Source: Fibrobacter sp.
Lineage (GTDB): Bacteria; Fibrobacterota; Chitinivibrionia; Chitinivibrionales; Chitinispirillaceae
DNA length: 64,000 nucleotides
NCBI GenBank assembly: GCA_012728995.1
Contig: JAAYEB010000166.1
Coordinates: 21,000 to 84,999 of the forward strand
Reading direction: 5' to 3'
Both the position numbers and the translations under genes were made by a program. How positions within the stretch are numbered: the first letter of the stretch is position 1; each line of letters opens with the position of its first letter. The notes beneath the pieces are model-generated. The model made no database searches and had not been told where the DNA came from. It saw only the letters and a list, made by a program, of their open reading frames with translations. Shown one piece after another: positions 26,978-35,826 of the stretch.

Positions 26978-27852
26978 TATTGAGTATTGAACAGAAAAAA
27001 GGTGATCCGCTTTATTTATATGGAAAGATTACAGTTTATGCTAAAATTGATATAGATCCATCAGAACTCATTTCAGTTAAACATCCTGTTGCTTCAATGG
27101 TTCATAACAATCTTCTTGTTGCTCAGGGAAATTTTAAAGATCAAAGCAGCTTACGAGACTTTCTCAAATCGGAAATGGGTGTTTCCATGGAAGAGGGGTT
27201 GGAAGAAGGATTGGCAGACTTACTAGAAAAAATGGATGGACTAGAAGGTGCTTTGGACCCTCAGAAACTGAAAGACCGACTTGAAAACTTAAGTGAATTT
27301 GAAGAATTTATTCCTACACCAGCTAAAATCGTTCCCTTCCATACTGAAGAAGAAATTTTGAGTCAGGAGGGAGATGTCTATTATACAGGAGTTTTTAAAA
27401 ATATTGGTAATGCAGTACTAAGCGTTAACGCGATACCTATTCTGTATCAGGCTCGATTTAAAGAACAGGAAATTCAGAAAGTTCGAAATGAAATTGAGTT
27501 ATTGATTTCACAAATTGAAAGAAATGAAACTGTAATAGAAACATTTAAAACTCCTGGTATTGATATTGAAGAAAAGCTGGTTAGAAATTTTATCCCGAAC
27601 ATGCTTTACTCGCGTATGGAACCGAAATCATTTCAAAAAACTACACAACAGTTTCGTTCTTTTATGAGTGGTTATAAATTTATGGATGATGTAGATTCGA
27701 TTATAGCTATTATCAGCAATAATCATGAAATGTCTTCAGATGATTATAAACTATTGGAATTATACGCAAAAAAAATTGCATCTGTTAAAAATGAAGATTT
27801 TGGTGCTGCTGAAAATTACAATCGCGAGATTCAAAAACATAAAAAACACTAA
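26974..27852 (+). CDS. Unknown protein, second gene of a four-gene group
   Basis: 292 residues, no signal or membrane segment. The first half is mixed beta with 'DPLYLYGKITVYAKIDID', the middle has an acidic, leucine-rich helix ('LEEGLADLLEKMDGLEGAL'), and the second half is mostly helical with a coiled section (about 165-190). I recognise no family and no catalytic motif. It is translationally coupled to the membrane protein before it (ATGA overlap), which suggests a cytoplasmic partner of that protein. Confidence 0.6.
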   Translation: MILSIEQKKGDPLYLYGKITVYAKIDIDPSELISVKHPVASMVHNNLLVAQGNFKDQSSLRDFLKSEMGVSMEEGLEEGLADLLEKMDGLEGALDPQKLKDRLENLSEFEEFIPTPAKIVPFHTEEEILSQEGDVYYTGVFKNIGNAVLSVNAIPILYQARFKEQEIQKVRNEIELLISQIERNETVIETFKTPGIDIEEKLVRNFIPNMLYSRMEPKSFQKTTQQFRSFMSGYKFMDDVDSIIAIISNNHEMSSDDYKLLELYAKKIASVKNEDFGAAENYNREIQKHKKH

Positions 27853-27927
27853 TACCGGATTTTTTGTAGATATGGTATATTTTTCTATATTATCGGTATT
27901 ATTTACAAGAATTACTTTCTAAGTATT

Positions 27928-28653
27928 GTGATAAAAAATCCTAATGATATTGTCGATTGTCTGGTAACAGATTTCCTTGATGTGTTGAGGGAAAATCTTA
28001 TCAGTGTTATAATGCATGGGTGTGCTGTTTCACATGAGTTTGTTCCGGGAAAGTCCATAATTTCTATTTCGGTGATATTATCTGATTTGTCTGTTGAGAT
28101 AGTTCAAAAATGCGTCCCTGTGCAGACATATTGGAAAAAAAAAGGTGTTATTGTATCTTTTTATTTTACACCTGAGTTATTGAGGAAATTACAATATACT
28201 CATCCTGTTGAGCTGTTAAACATTAAAAATAACTATAGGGTGTTGTATGGTGATGATCTTTTCAGCAAAATGGAATTACAGAAAAATTTTATTATTTTAC
28301 AGTGTGATCGGGAACTTAAATCTGTTTCGATGAGTTTAAGATCCGATTTCATCAATATATTCAGAAAAGAAAAAAAGATAAAATCTGTTTTAATGACACT
28401 GTTTCCCCGATTGCTTCCTCTTTTTTGTGCTATCCTTATTACAGTGGACAGGAAAATGTGCAGAAGTGAATCAGAAATTATTTCTGGTATTGAGGATCTT
28501 TGTGGTTTGGGGATATCTGCATTATCAGATCTTTTTTATGATAATCAAAGATTTAAAAACCAGAACCTAAATTTACTAATTCGTTTTGTTGAAGCGATAG
28601 ATAAAATTGAATGTTTTGTTAATCAAATTAGAGAAAATCAGACAGAAAGTTAA
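27928..28653 (+). CDS. Nucleotidyltransferase-like protein with degraded active site
   Basis: 241 residues. The N-terminal part follows the minimal nucleotidyltransferase pattern: 'LISVIMHGCAVSHEFVPGKSIISISVIL' aligns with G-S-x-A...S-D-x-D. However, the G-S is G-C and the D-x-D is I-S-I, so metal binding should be lost. 'VELLNIKNNYRVLYGDDLFSKM' and 'CDRELKSVSMSLRSDFI' match conserved parts of a bacterial nucleotidyltransferase-like family. GTG 27928 has only a weak ribosome site. The gene ends 14 bp before the hybrid kinase, suggesting a joint role. Confidence 0.6.
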   Translation: MIKNPNDIVDCLVTDFLDVLRENLISVIMHGCAVSHEFVPGKSIISISVILSDLSVEIVQKCVPVQTYWKKKGVIVSFYFTPELLRKLQYTHPVELLNIKNNYRVLYGDDLFSKMELQKNFIILQCDRELKSVSMSLRSDFINIFRKEKKIKSVLMTLFPRLLPLFCAILITVDRKMCRSESEIISGIEDLCGLGISALSDLFYDNQRFKNQNLNLLIRFVEAIDKIECFVNQIRENQTES

Positions 28654-28667
28654 TGAACAAATAAATT

Positions 28668-30329
28668 ATGCATCATGATGTATTACTTCTATCTCGTATT
28701 ATCGAATACATTCCTGTTGGTATTGTCGTGATTAAAGCCGACTGTACTGTTTATTATGCAAACCTTTTGGCGGAACAGTTATTTAATTGTGCCAGAAACC
28801 AACTATATGGGAAAACTCTTGATCATTGTGTCTCCGGCTTTAATATTCATCTGTCATGGGGAGATATCCTTGAAAGAATTTTTAAAGGAGAACTTAATGA
28901 AGTCAGTGTCATTCTTGAACCAGTAGACAGAGATGTGTTGATATGTAAACTGGATGTCTTTTATGTGGGAGGTGATGAAAATCAACAGAATACCACAATC
29001 GCCCTAATGTTCAGAGATATTACTCAGGAAGAGCATATTGCTGAACAGATCGAGAAAAAAAATCTTGAAATGGCTAAAATGAACTCTGAGCTTATCCGAT
29101 CCAATGCAGAGTTAAAAAAAGTTTCTGAAATGAAATCAAATTTCCTCAGTATCGCTTCTCATGAACTAAAAACGCCGCTTACCTCAATTAAGGGGTACTC
29201 TGATATTATTATTGATAACATGAAGGATAAAATTGACAGTGGCGTATTCAGAATGATAGAGAGTATAAACCGGGCTGCTGATCGTCTTCATAAAGTTGTG
29301 AACAGCATTCTGGATGTAACACGAATTGAACAAAAGAGATTGAGACTTAAACCGGAAATGCTCGATCTAAAATCTGTGGCAATGGATTGTCTGGATGAAC
29401 TTTCACAGTTTTATATAAAACGAGGAATAAAATTCCGTTGTGATTTCAATGATAATATGCCACTGTTTTATGGTGATAAAATGAGAATGCAGCAGATGTT
29501 TACAAATCTGTTCAGTAACGCAATAAAATATTCACCGGATAATTCTTTTATTGATGTAGTACTTTTTCCGGAAAATGAGGACAGAATACATCTGGTTGTT
29601 AAAGATTATGGAATCGGTATTGATAAAAGTGAACAGAAAAATATCTTTGATGCTTTTTATGAAATCGGAAGTGCTTATCGTCACAGTACTGATTATACAA
29701 AATTTATGGGTGGGGGAAGCGGACTCGGCTTATCAATTGTTAAAGGCGTGATAGAACGGCATGGCGGGCGTATATGGGTCGAAAGTGATGGCGCCAAGGA
29801 AAATGAGTTTACAGGGAGTGAATTCCATGTTGTATTGCCAGTGCAGTCTGAAATCAGTTGGGATGATGACGAAACCAAGGCATTGATAATTGAAAGAGTG
29901 GAAGATAACGAAATAATGGATACCAATGAACAGACTGATTTAAAACCAACTATTTTATTTATTGATAGTGATAAGGAGGCTATCGAAATTGCACGTATGG
30001 TTCTGGAAATCGCTTTTGACATTATTGTAGCAGAAACCGGAGAAACCGGTTTGACCCTTGCATTTGAACATAAACCATCTGTAATACTTATGGATTCATA
30101 TTTGCCCGGTTTGGATGGATACAGAATCTGCCGGATCTTAAGATCTCAGGAAGAAACCCGTGATGTACCGATTGCATTCTTTTCGGCTGGTACTCAAAAT
30201 GATGAAATACAAAAATGTTTTGCAAGTGGTGCTGATGATTTTATTGTTAAACCATTCAGTGGCAGAGAACTGGTTGACAAAATCTGGCGGCTTTTAATGA
30301 AGAAAAAAGAGGAAGAAACCTTTAAATAA
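28668..30329 (+). CDS. PAS-histidine kinase-receiver hybrid protein
   Basis: 553 residues, soluble. PAS domain about 1-120 ('YIPVGIVVIKADCTVYYANLLAE'), short coiled linker, HisKA with phospho-acceptor H165 in 'SHELKTPLTSIKGY', and HATPase_c with N, G1 and G2 boxes ('NLFSNAIKYS', 'DYGIGI', 'GGGSGLGLSIV'). A C-terminal receiver domain (about 430-550) has 'LMDSYLPGLDGY' as its aspartate site and 'VKPF'. It senses a cytoplasmic cue through PAS. No separate response regulator is adjacent. It is the last gene of the 26.2-30.3 kb group. Confidence 0.9.
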   Translation: MHHDVLLLSRIIEYIPVGIVVIKADCTVYYANLLAEQLFNCARNQLYGKTLDHCVSGFNIHLSWGDILERIFKGELNEVSVILEPVDRDVLICKLDVFYVGGDENQQNTTIALMFRDITQEEHIAEQIEKKNLEMAKMNSELIRSNAELKKVSEMKSNFLSIASHELKTPLTSIKGYSDIIIDNMKDKIDSGVFRMIESINRAADRLHKVVNSILDVTRIEQKRLRLKPEMLDLKSVAMDCLDELSQFYIKRGIKFRCDFNDNMPLFYGDKMRMQQMFTNLFSNAIKYSPDNSFIDVVLFPENEDRIHLVVKDYGIGIDKSEQKNIFDAFYEIGSAYRHSTDYTKFMGGGSGLGLSIVKGVIERHGGRIWVESDGAKENEFTGSEFHVVLPVQSEISWDDDETKALIIERVEDNEIMDTNEQTDLKPTILFIDSDKEAIEIARMVLEIAFDIIVAETGETGLTLAFEHKPSVILMDSYLPGLDGYRICRILRSQEETRDVPIAFFSAGTQNDEIQKCFASGADDFIVKPFSGRELVDKIWRLLMKKKEEETFK

Positions 30330-30364
30330 CATGGACTATTATTATACGATTAGTGTCTCTCTTT

Positions 30365-30455
30365 CGTGGAGGATCGAAACACAACACAGGGCCATTGTGG
30401 TGAACTCTGCAGCAGTTGCCCGTGTGTGGCAAGGTGATACGGAATATCCTCCGCG
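30365..30455. ncRNA. Candidate structured RNA (family not identified)
   Basis: The region is visibly more G+C-rich than the flanking spacer and folds. The closing stem is CGTGGAGGAT/ATCCTCCGCG (30365-30374 with 30446-30455, one G-T pair). Inside it, either CACAGGGC pairs with GCCCGTGTG (one bulge), or separate hairpins form: CACAA/TTGTG (30380-30384, 30395-30399), TTGCC-CGTGTGT-GGCAA (30416-30432) and GATA/TATC (30436-30448). The alternative pairings are the sort found in riboswitches. I compared it by memory with SRP, 6S, tmRNA, RNase P, glycine, TPP, cobalamin and c-di-GMP RNAs and none fits. Strand is undecided. Confidence 0.4.
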
Positions 30456-30650
30456 GTAAGCTTAAATGTTTAAACAATTATTATAAAGCTAAACTATTAC
30501 TACTGCTGCCTGAAAACCGGGTGGTATTATTAGTCGACTTCAAGTCAAGAATGTATTCTCAGTTAAATTATCCTGAACAAACTTGATAATTGTATTTTGA
30601 TGAAAAATTTAATGATACCTGTTTAACAACCAATTTGAGTGTTTAAAAAT

Positions 30651-30684
30651 AAAAACGGGAAAAGAAAACTCTTTTCCCGTTTTT
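30651..30684. terminator. Perfect bidirectional terminator
   Basis: 14-bp perfect stem AAAAACGGGAAAAG / CTTTTCCCGTTTTT around a 6-nt loop. A-runs and T-runs on both sides let it serve the plus-strand transcript and the convergent minus-strand gene at 30709. Confidence 0.92.
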
Positions 30685-30708
30685 ATTAAAATTCGCTTAA
30701 CTGTAGAT

Positions 30709-31170
30709 TTACTTAACCTGTCGTTCGATTGTTTCTTTATCTACATTCTCTCTTAATGCATCTTTAAATGATCGGTCCAGGTTAATTGGATCTGCATTAG
30801 GATCATCAGTATCCATAATATAAACAGGAGTTGGATTATCCAGGTAACCAACAACTTCAGCGTTATCAAAGACAAAGGTTTTGCTTTTACCGGTAGCAAC
30901 AACGAGACGTTTCTCTATCCATCCATTATCTCCTGAAGGTCCTTCTACCTTATAAAAACGGCCTTTTTCGTCTTTAACTATGAGCCTGTCTTTTGTTCCT
31001 ACAGTAAAAATTGGTTCTTCATATACTTCACGTGTCTGATTCTTATAAACTCCCACATTATCTTTATTTGGAGTAACATATTTTTGCGCATGAGCGGTTG
31101 AAAAAATTGCTACTGTGAATATTATTAATAATGGCAACGTATTTAAACGCATAAATCGACTCCTTTTCAT
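30709..31170 (-). CDS. Secreted SH3-like protein
   Basis: 153 residues. A long Sec signal peptide ('LPLLIIFTVAIFSTAHA') leaves a mature protein whose first 90 residues look like a bacterial SH3 fold: 'VGVYKNQTREVYEEPIFTVGTKDRLIVKDEKGRFYKV... NGWIEKRLV'. The tail is charged. Such modules bind cell-wall peptides or other proteins in the periplasm. Start at 31170, with an in-frame ATG six codons later also possible. It is monocistronic: the next gene upstream on the strand is distinct and the terminator follows. Confidence 0.75.
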   Translation of the reverse strand: MKRSRFMRLNTLPLLIIFTVAIFSTAHAQKYVTPNKDNVGVYKNQTREVYEEPIFTVGTKDRLIVKDEKGRFYKVEGPSGDNGWIEKRLVVATGKSKTFVFDNAEVVGYLDNPTPVYIMDTDDPNADPINLDRSFKDALRENVDKETIERQVK

Positions 31171-31295
31171 TTCTTTACCCCTTTGAGGGATTGTGTTCTT
31201 CCCTTAAGTATAATAAATTCTGCTTTTGAAAGCAATTATAATTATAATATAAAAAAAACTTCACTAACATTGGTAACTATTTTTAAAAAAAAGTT

Positions 31296-32741
31296 TTATT
31301 TATAACAAAAATCCATATCTTTTGCTGCCTTAGTTTCATCAAGACGCCCTACTGGAGTTGTAACAGGTGCTTTTTTGAGATCCTTTGGGTTTTTAGCCGC
31401 CGCATTTGAGATTTCAATCATTGCAGAAATAAATTGATCAAGTGTTTCTTTGCTTTCTGTTTCAGTAGGTTCTATCATTAATGCTTCCTTTACGATAAGC
31501 GGAAAATAGATAGTTGGGGGATGGAACCCCTTATCAATCAAAGCTTTGGCTATATCTAACGCATGTATGCCATTTTCAAGCTGTTTTTTGGCACTGAAAA
31601 CGGTTTCGTGCATACAAATATGATCATAAGGAAGGTCATAATAACTTTTGAGCGAATTCATGACATAATTTGCGTTCAGAACTGCATTTTCACTTGCTTC
31701 ACTTAACCCGGCAGCTCCCTGGATAAGTATATAAACATATGCTTTAAGACAAACTGAAAAATTACCGTAAAAAGGTGCGATATATCCTATGGAATCTTTA
31801 TAATTATAATCCAGTCTGTAAATACCATCATCGCATTTCCTAATACGAGATATCGGCAAAAACTGTTCCAGATGTTTTTTGACACCTACGGGACCTGCTC
31901 CCGGACCACCACCACCATGGGGAGTAGCGAAAGTTTTGTGAAGATTTAAATGCATAACATCAAAATTAGCATCACCAGGTCTGAATTTACCCATTATAGC
32001 ATTGAGATTTGCACCATCATAATAAAGCATTGCATCATATTTATGAGCAAGAGTGGCAATTTTTTCTATTTCCGGATTAAATAAGCCCAATGTATTGGGA
32101 TTTGTCATCATTATGGCGGCTGTTTTTTCATTGATCAGGGATTCCAGTGAACTGATATCCAGTATTCCTCTTTCATTTGTCGGTATTGACTTCACTGAAT
32201 AACCTGCAATGGAGGCACTGGAGGGGTTTGTTCCATGTGATTCGTCTGGAATAAGAACTTCTGTTTTTTGGTTGCCCTTATGATTATGGTATGCTGCGAT
32301 TAACATCATACCAGTAAGTTCACCATGTGCACCTGCCATAGGCTGAAGAGTAAAAGCATCCATCGCGCAGATTTCACACAACAGAAGTTCGAGATTATGC
32401 AAGACTGCAAGTGCGCCCTGGGTGTATAATTCACCTTTGTTTTGTTGAGCAAGTAATGGGTGTATTGAAGAAAAGCCATCCAGTGCTGCAATTTTTTCTG
32501 TTATTTTGGGATTATATTTCATTGTACAGGAACCCAGCGGGTAAAAGCCTGAATCTACTCCAAAGTTTTTACGGGAGAGTTCTGTAAAATGACGGACTAT
32601 ATCCAGTTCTGAGAGTTCACAAAGCTCTGCGGGCTCGGATCGTGTATATTTATCTGGAATTTCATGGTGGAGAGGAACATCACTGACCGGGAGTGTAACA
32701 CCTTTTCTTCCTCTGATTGATTTTTTGAATATTATTGACAT
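31296..32741 (-). CDS. gcvPB: Glycine dehydrogenase (decarboxylating) subunit 2
   Basis: C-terminal half of the split P-protein, which decarboxylates glycine and passes the aminomethyl group to GcvH. The PLP lysine is in 'HLNLHKTFATPHGGGGPGAGP'. Other signatures: 'NFGVDSGFYPLGSCTMKYNP', 'QPMAGAHGELTGM' and 'DESHGTNPSSA'. 481 residues, normal. The start overlaps gcvPA by 10 bp, so the two subunits are made together. Last gene of the glycine cleavage operon. Confidence 0.96.
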   Translation of the reverse strand: MSIIFKKSIRGRKGVTLPVSDVPLHHEIPDKYTRSEPAELCELSELDIVRHFTELSRKNFGVDSGFYPLGSCTMKYNPKITEKIAALDGFSSIHPLLAQQNKGELYTQGALAVLHNLELLLCEICAMDAFTLQPMAGAHGELTGMMLIAAYHNHKGNQKTEVLIPDESHGTNPSSASIAGYSVKSIPTNERGILDISSLESLINEKTAAIMMTNPNTLGLFNPEIEKIATLAHKYDAMLYYDGANLNAIMGKFRPGDANFDVMHLNLHKTFATPHGGGGPGAGPVGVKKHLEQFLPISRIRKCDDGIYRLDYNYKDSIGYIAPFYGNFSVCLKAYVYILIQGAAGLSEASENAVLNANYVMNSLKSYYDLPYDHICMHETVFSAKKQLENGIHALDIAKALIDKGFHPPTIYFPLIVKEALMIEPTETESKETLDQFISAMIEISNAAAKNPKDLKKAPVTTPVGRLDETKAAKDMDFCYK

Positions 32742-34069
32742 ATATTTTCCTCCAGCAACATTGCAAACCGGTTTATTTCATTTATGGTTCTTTTTTCTGT
32801 AACAGCAATCAGAAGGCAGTTTTCCATTTCGGGGTAATAATTACCAAGTGGTAAACCGGCTGAAACACCCTGTTCAAGCATTTTTTCAAAAACAGGTGTA
32901 GTTTTCACAGGAAGTTTAACTGTAAATTCGTTAAATACAGGTAAAGAATCCATAACTTTTACACCAGGGATTTTCTTTATTGTTTCCATGGCATAATGAG
33001 CTTTGTCAACGCAAAGAGAAGCCAGGTCACGAATTCCCTTTTTACCCAGTAAGCTCAGGAAAATATGTGCCCGTATAGCACATAGTGCCTCATTGGAACA
33101 GATGTTTGATGTAGCTTTTTCGCGTCGAATATGTTGTTCTCTTGCCTGAAGCGACAACACAAATCCTTCACGGCCATGGTTATCGACTGTTCTTGAAACA
33201 ATACGCCCTGGCATTTTTCGGACGAACTCTTTTCTGGTAGCCATAAAACCAAGGTATGGTCCACCAAAAGATAGGGGGATGCCAAGTGACTGACCTTCTC
33301 CGGTAGCAATATCAAAACCTTGTTCACCTGGAGTTTTAATAATGGCTAAAGCAACAGGGTAGACAGACTGAATCGAAAGAATTCCCAAAGATTTACATTT
33401 TTCTACAATATCAGAATGGTCATCAATAAACCCGAAAAAATTGGGGTTTTGCAGGATAATAGCAGCGGTATTTTTATCAAGGACAGAAAAAATATTTTCT
33501 CTGTCACACAGGCCAATTCCCTTACCGGTTTCAACCAGCTCTAAAGAAAGGTTGTTTGCATATGTTTTTAACATTTTCCTGTAAACAGGATTAACGCTGA
33601 TATCGACAATAATTTTTTTTCTGCCAGTTATGTGTGTTGCCATCTGAACCGCTTCATATAACGCTGTACCACCGTCATACAAAGATGCATTTGAGACATC
33701 AAGATTTGTAAGACGGCAGATGTCGGTTTGATATTCATATGTTGCGCAAAGGGTTCCCTGAGAAAGTTCTGGTTGGTATGGAGTATAGGCAGTATAAAAT
33801 TCACTTCGAGAAACAAGAGCATCTATGGCTGCGGGAATAAAATGGTCATAAAATCCTCCACCTAAAAAACAGGTTAGGTCTGAACCATTTTGAGCAGCTA
33901 AATTTTTAAAAAAAGACAGGATTTCCAGTTCCGATTTAGGTTCAGGAATAGAAAAGGATTTTGGTGCAAGATTTTGTGGAATATCCCTGAAAAGATCATT
34001 GATTGAGTCCACATGGCAGGTTTTAAGCATCTCAATTTTCTGATCTGCAGTGTTTGAAATAAAACTCAT
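32732..34069 (-). CDS. gcvPA: Glycine dehydrogenase (decarboxylating) subunit 1
   Basis: N-terminal half of the split P-protein, 445 residues. 'CFLGGGFYDHFIPAAID' and 'TAYTPYQPELSQGTLCATYEYQT' are diagnostic, as is 'SFGGPYLGFMATRKEFVRKMPGRIV'. It has the PLP fold but not the lysine, which is on subunit 2. Its start overlaps gcvH by 4 bp and its end overlaps gcvPB by 10 bp. Split P-proteins are typical of thermophiles, Firmicutes and several Gram-negative phyla. Confidence 0.96.
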   Translation of the reverse strand: MSFISNTADQKIEMLKTCHVDSINDLFRDIPQNLAPKSFSIPEPKSELEILSFFKNLAAQNGSDLTCFLGGGFYDHFIPAAIDALVSRSEFYTAYTPYQPELSQGTLCATYEYQTDICRLTNLDVSNASLYDGGTALYEAVQMATHITGRKKIIVDISVNPVYRKMLKTYANNLSLELVETGKGIGLCDRENIFSVLDKNTAAIILQNPNFFGFIDDHSDIVEKCKSLGILSIQSVYPVALAIIKTPGEQGFDIATGEGQSLGIPLSFGGPYLGFMATRKEFVRKMPGRIVSRTVDNHGREGFVLSLQAREQHIRREKATSNICSNEALCAIRAHIFLSLLGKKGIRDLASLCVDKAHYAMETIKKIPGVKVMDSLPVFNEFTVKLPVKTTPVFEKMLEQGVSAGLPLGNYYPEMENCLLIAVTEKRTINEINRFAMLLEENICQ

Positions 34070-34449
34070 TGTTCGTTCTCCACAAAATTATCATACGAAG
34101 CAGCATCCATAAGTGTTTCGTACTCTTCTTTATTATAATCACGAAGTTTGAAAATCCATCCTTTGTCGTATGGATCGGTATTGATTTTTTCCGGAGATGA
34201 TTCGAGGTCGTCATTAATCTTTGAAACAACACCACTTACAGGTGAAAAAATGTCGCTTGCAGCTTTTACCGACTCTATTACTGCACATTCACCTTTTTGT
34301 GCGACTTTTTGACCTGTTGACGGTAATTCAACAAAAGTAACATCTCCAAGAGATTCCTGGGCATGATCAGTAATTCCAACAACAGCCAGATCACCTTCAA
34401 TTTTAATCCACTCGTGTGTTTTGGTATATCTGCGATCTTGTGGTGTCAT
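34066..34449 (-). CDS. gcvH: Glycine cleavage system H protein
   Basis: 127-residue lipoyl carrier shuttling the aminomethyl group between P and T proteins. The lipoylated lysine is K62 in 'VIESVKAASDIFSPVSG', and the N-terminal 'YTKTHEWIKIEGD' is standard. No lipoate ligase or L-protein gene is in the window, so the lipoyl-modifying enzymes lie elsewhere. Confidence 0.97.
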   Translation of the reverse strand: MTPQDRRYTKTHEWIKIEGDLAVVGITDHAQESLGDVTFVELPSTGQKVAQKGECAVIESVKAASDIFSPVSGVVSKINDDLESSPEKINTDPYDKGWIFKLRDYNKEEYETLMDAASYDNFVENEQ

Positions 34450-34471
34450 TATGTATCTCCTTTTTATAAGA

Positions 34472-35563
34472 TTACAGAAAGTTTTTTATATCTTTGCGAC
34501 CAGTAGCCTGTTTGTAGAACGGAAGAGCTTCAATATAGCCTTTGAGTTTATCACCTCGCTCTGTTTTGATAATTAACTCACTGGATAGTTGTTGACTATC
34601 AACAATATACCCGAGAGCGCAGGCGCACTGTACTGATGGGCAATAACTGCCGCTTGTAATATAACCGGTTCGGGATCCATTTTTGTCAAATATCAGATCT
34701 CCCTCTCTGGCACTTCTACGGCCATCAAGTTTAATTCCGACAAGTTTAAGCCGGTTTTTGGATTTGTCTAGAACGATTTGTGAGCCAATAAATGGTTTTT
34801 CTGATATGGCGCGAGCAGCTCCGCTTGATGCTGCATTTGTTTTTTGATTTAATTCATGACCATATAAAGAAAAACCCATTTCAAGCCGAAGTGTATCTCT
34901 GGCACCAAGGCCAGCAGCAACAGCACCGTTTTTAAGGCATTCGTCCCATAATTCCAGGGCACAATCCGGTGTACAATAAACTTCAAAACCGATTTCACCT
35001 GTATAGCCAGTTCTGCTTGTAAGAATTTTTTCTCCGTGATAATAATTATACTTGAAATTATAATATTTCATGTCATCGACACGTTCACTCATCAGTTTTT
35101 GGAACAGTTTTGCAGATTGCGGGCCTTGAATATCAATTTTTGCAGTTTTTTCAGTAAGGTTTTCGATCACTGTTCTTTCTGAAATATGGCTTGAAATCCA
35201 TTCAAAATCAGTTTTTTCGGTAGATGCATTAACTACCATAAAAAACTCATTTTCAGAAATTCTGTATAAAATCTGGTCATCAATCACACCACCATTTTCA
35301 TTACAGATAAACCCATACCTGCAACGTCCGGTTTTTATATCTGAAACTGAACAGGTTAAAATTTTTTCAAGATCATTAACTGCAGTTTTACCTTTAATGA
35401 CAAATTCACCCATGTGGCATGTATCAAATATTGATACTCCGTTTCTTGTCGCGTTATGTTCCTTGATGATACTGCTATATTGAATGGGCATAATGTAACC
35501 GCCAAAAGGAACCATTTTGGCTTTTAATTCAATATGTTTTTCGAAAAGCACTGTTTTTCTCAT
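34472..35563 (-). CDS. gcvT: Aminomethyltransferase (glycine cleavage T protein)
   Basis: Transfers the methylene to tetrahydrofolate and releases ammonia. 363 residues. Signatures: 'FGGYIMPIQYSSIIKEHNATRNGVSIFDTCHMGEF', 'CRYGFICNENGGVIDDQILYRI' and 'SRTGYTGEIGFEVY' with the catalytic D in the GARD-type 'GARDTLRLEMG'. First gene of the operon; a glycine riboswitch would be expected in many bacteria but I found none upstream. Confidence 0.95.
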   Translation of the reverse strand: MRKTVLFEKHIELKAKMVPFGGYIMPIQYSSIIKEHNATRNGVSIFDTCHMGEFVIKGKTAVNDLEKILTCSVSDIKTGRCRYGFICNENGGVIDDQILYRISENEFFMVVNASTEKTDFEWISSHISERTVIENLTEKTAKIDIQGPQSAKLFQKLMSERVDDMKYYNFKYNYYHGEKILTSRTGYTGEIGFEVYCTPDCALELWDECLKNGAVAAGLGARDTLRLEMGFSLYGHELNQKTNAASSGAARAISEKPFIGSQIVLDKSKNRLKLVGIKLDGRRSAREGDLIFDKNGSRTGYITSGSYCPSVQCACALGYIVDSQQLSSELIIKTERGDKLKGYIEALPFYKQATGRKDIKNFL

Positions 35564-35716
35564 AATTTAATCCAGTATTCAATATATAGAATAAAAACAG
35601 TTTTAAAATACAATATGGTGAGAATTTAATAAAGATATCTATCCGGAACCGGTGTGGGTATCATAAAAAACTTTTTATGGATAAGATTTGGCATACAATC
35701 CTTGTATATGAGATAG

Positions 35717-35761
35717 AAAGGCAATTCAGGAATAAATAATGTTCTTGAATTGCCTTTTTTT
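35717..35761 (-). terminator. Terminator-like hairpin downstream of the DJ-1 gene
   Basis: GGCAATTCAAG / CTTGAATTGCC-type stem flanked by A-runs and T-runs (AAAGGCAATTCAGG ... TTCTTGAATTGCCTTTTTTT). The longer T-run is on the plus strand, but the only gene that could use it in this orientation is the minus-strand DJ-1 gene ending at 35827, where the tail TTTCT is weaker. Confidence 0.5.
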
Positions 35762-35826
35762 CAGGCTTTGCCCGTCAAGTCAGGTTATGACCTTATGTTA
35801 TGAGCTGTTACTTTAGGTTATTTAGC

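Larger units (their letters stand above)
30330..30708. other. Intergenic region with the RNA candidate and a terminator (379 bp)
   Basis: Holds the structured segment at 30365-30455, then about 200 bp of AT-rich sequence with no coding frame, and the perfect terminator hairpin at 30651-30684. The A+T part contains GTTTAAAC at about 30468-30475 and little else. Confidence 0.5.

Noticed and set aside
30365..30455. Known RNA family (SRP, 6S, tmRNA, RNase P, common riboswitches)
   Set aside because: None of the conserved cores I recall is present, for example the GGAA tetraloop with AGCAGCC of SRP, so I leave it unassigned.
35564..35826. Glycine riboswitch upstream of gcvT
   Set aside because: I looked for the paired aptamer motifs on the minus strand and found none; only AT-rich sequence and a hairpin are present.
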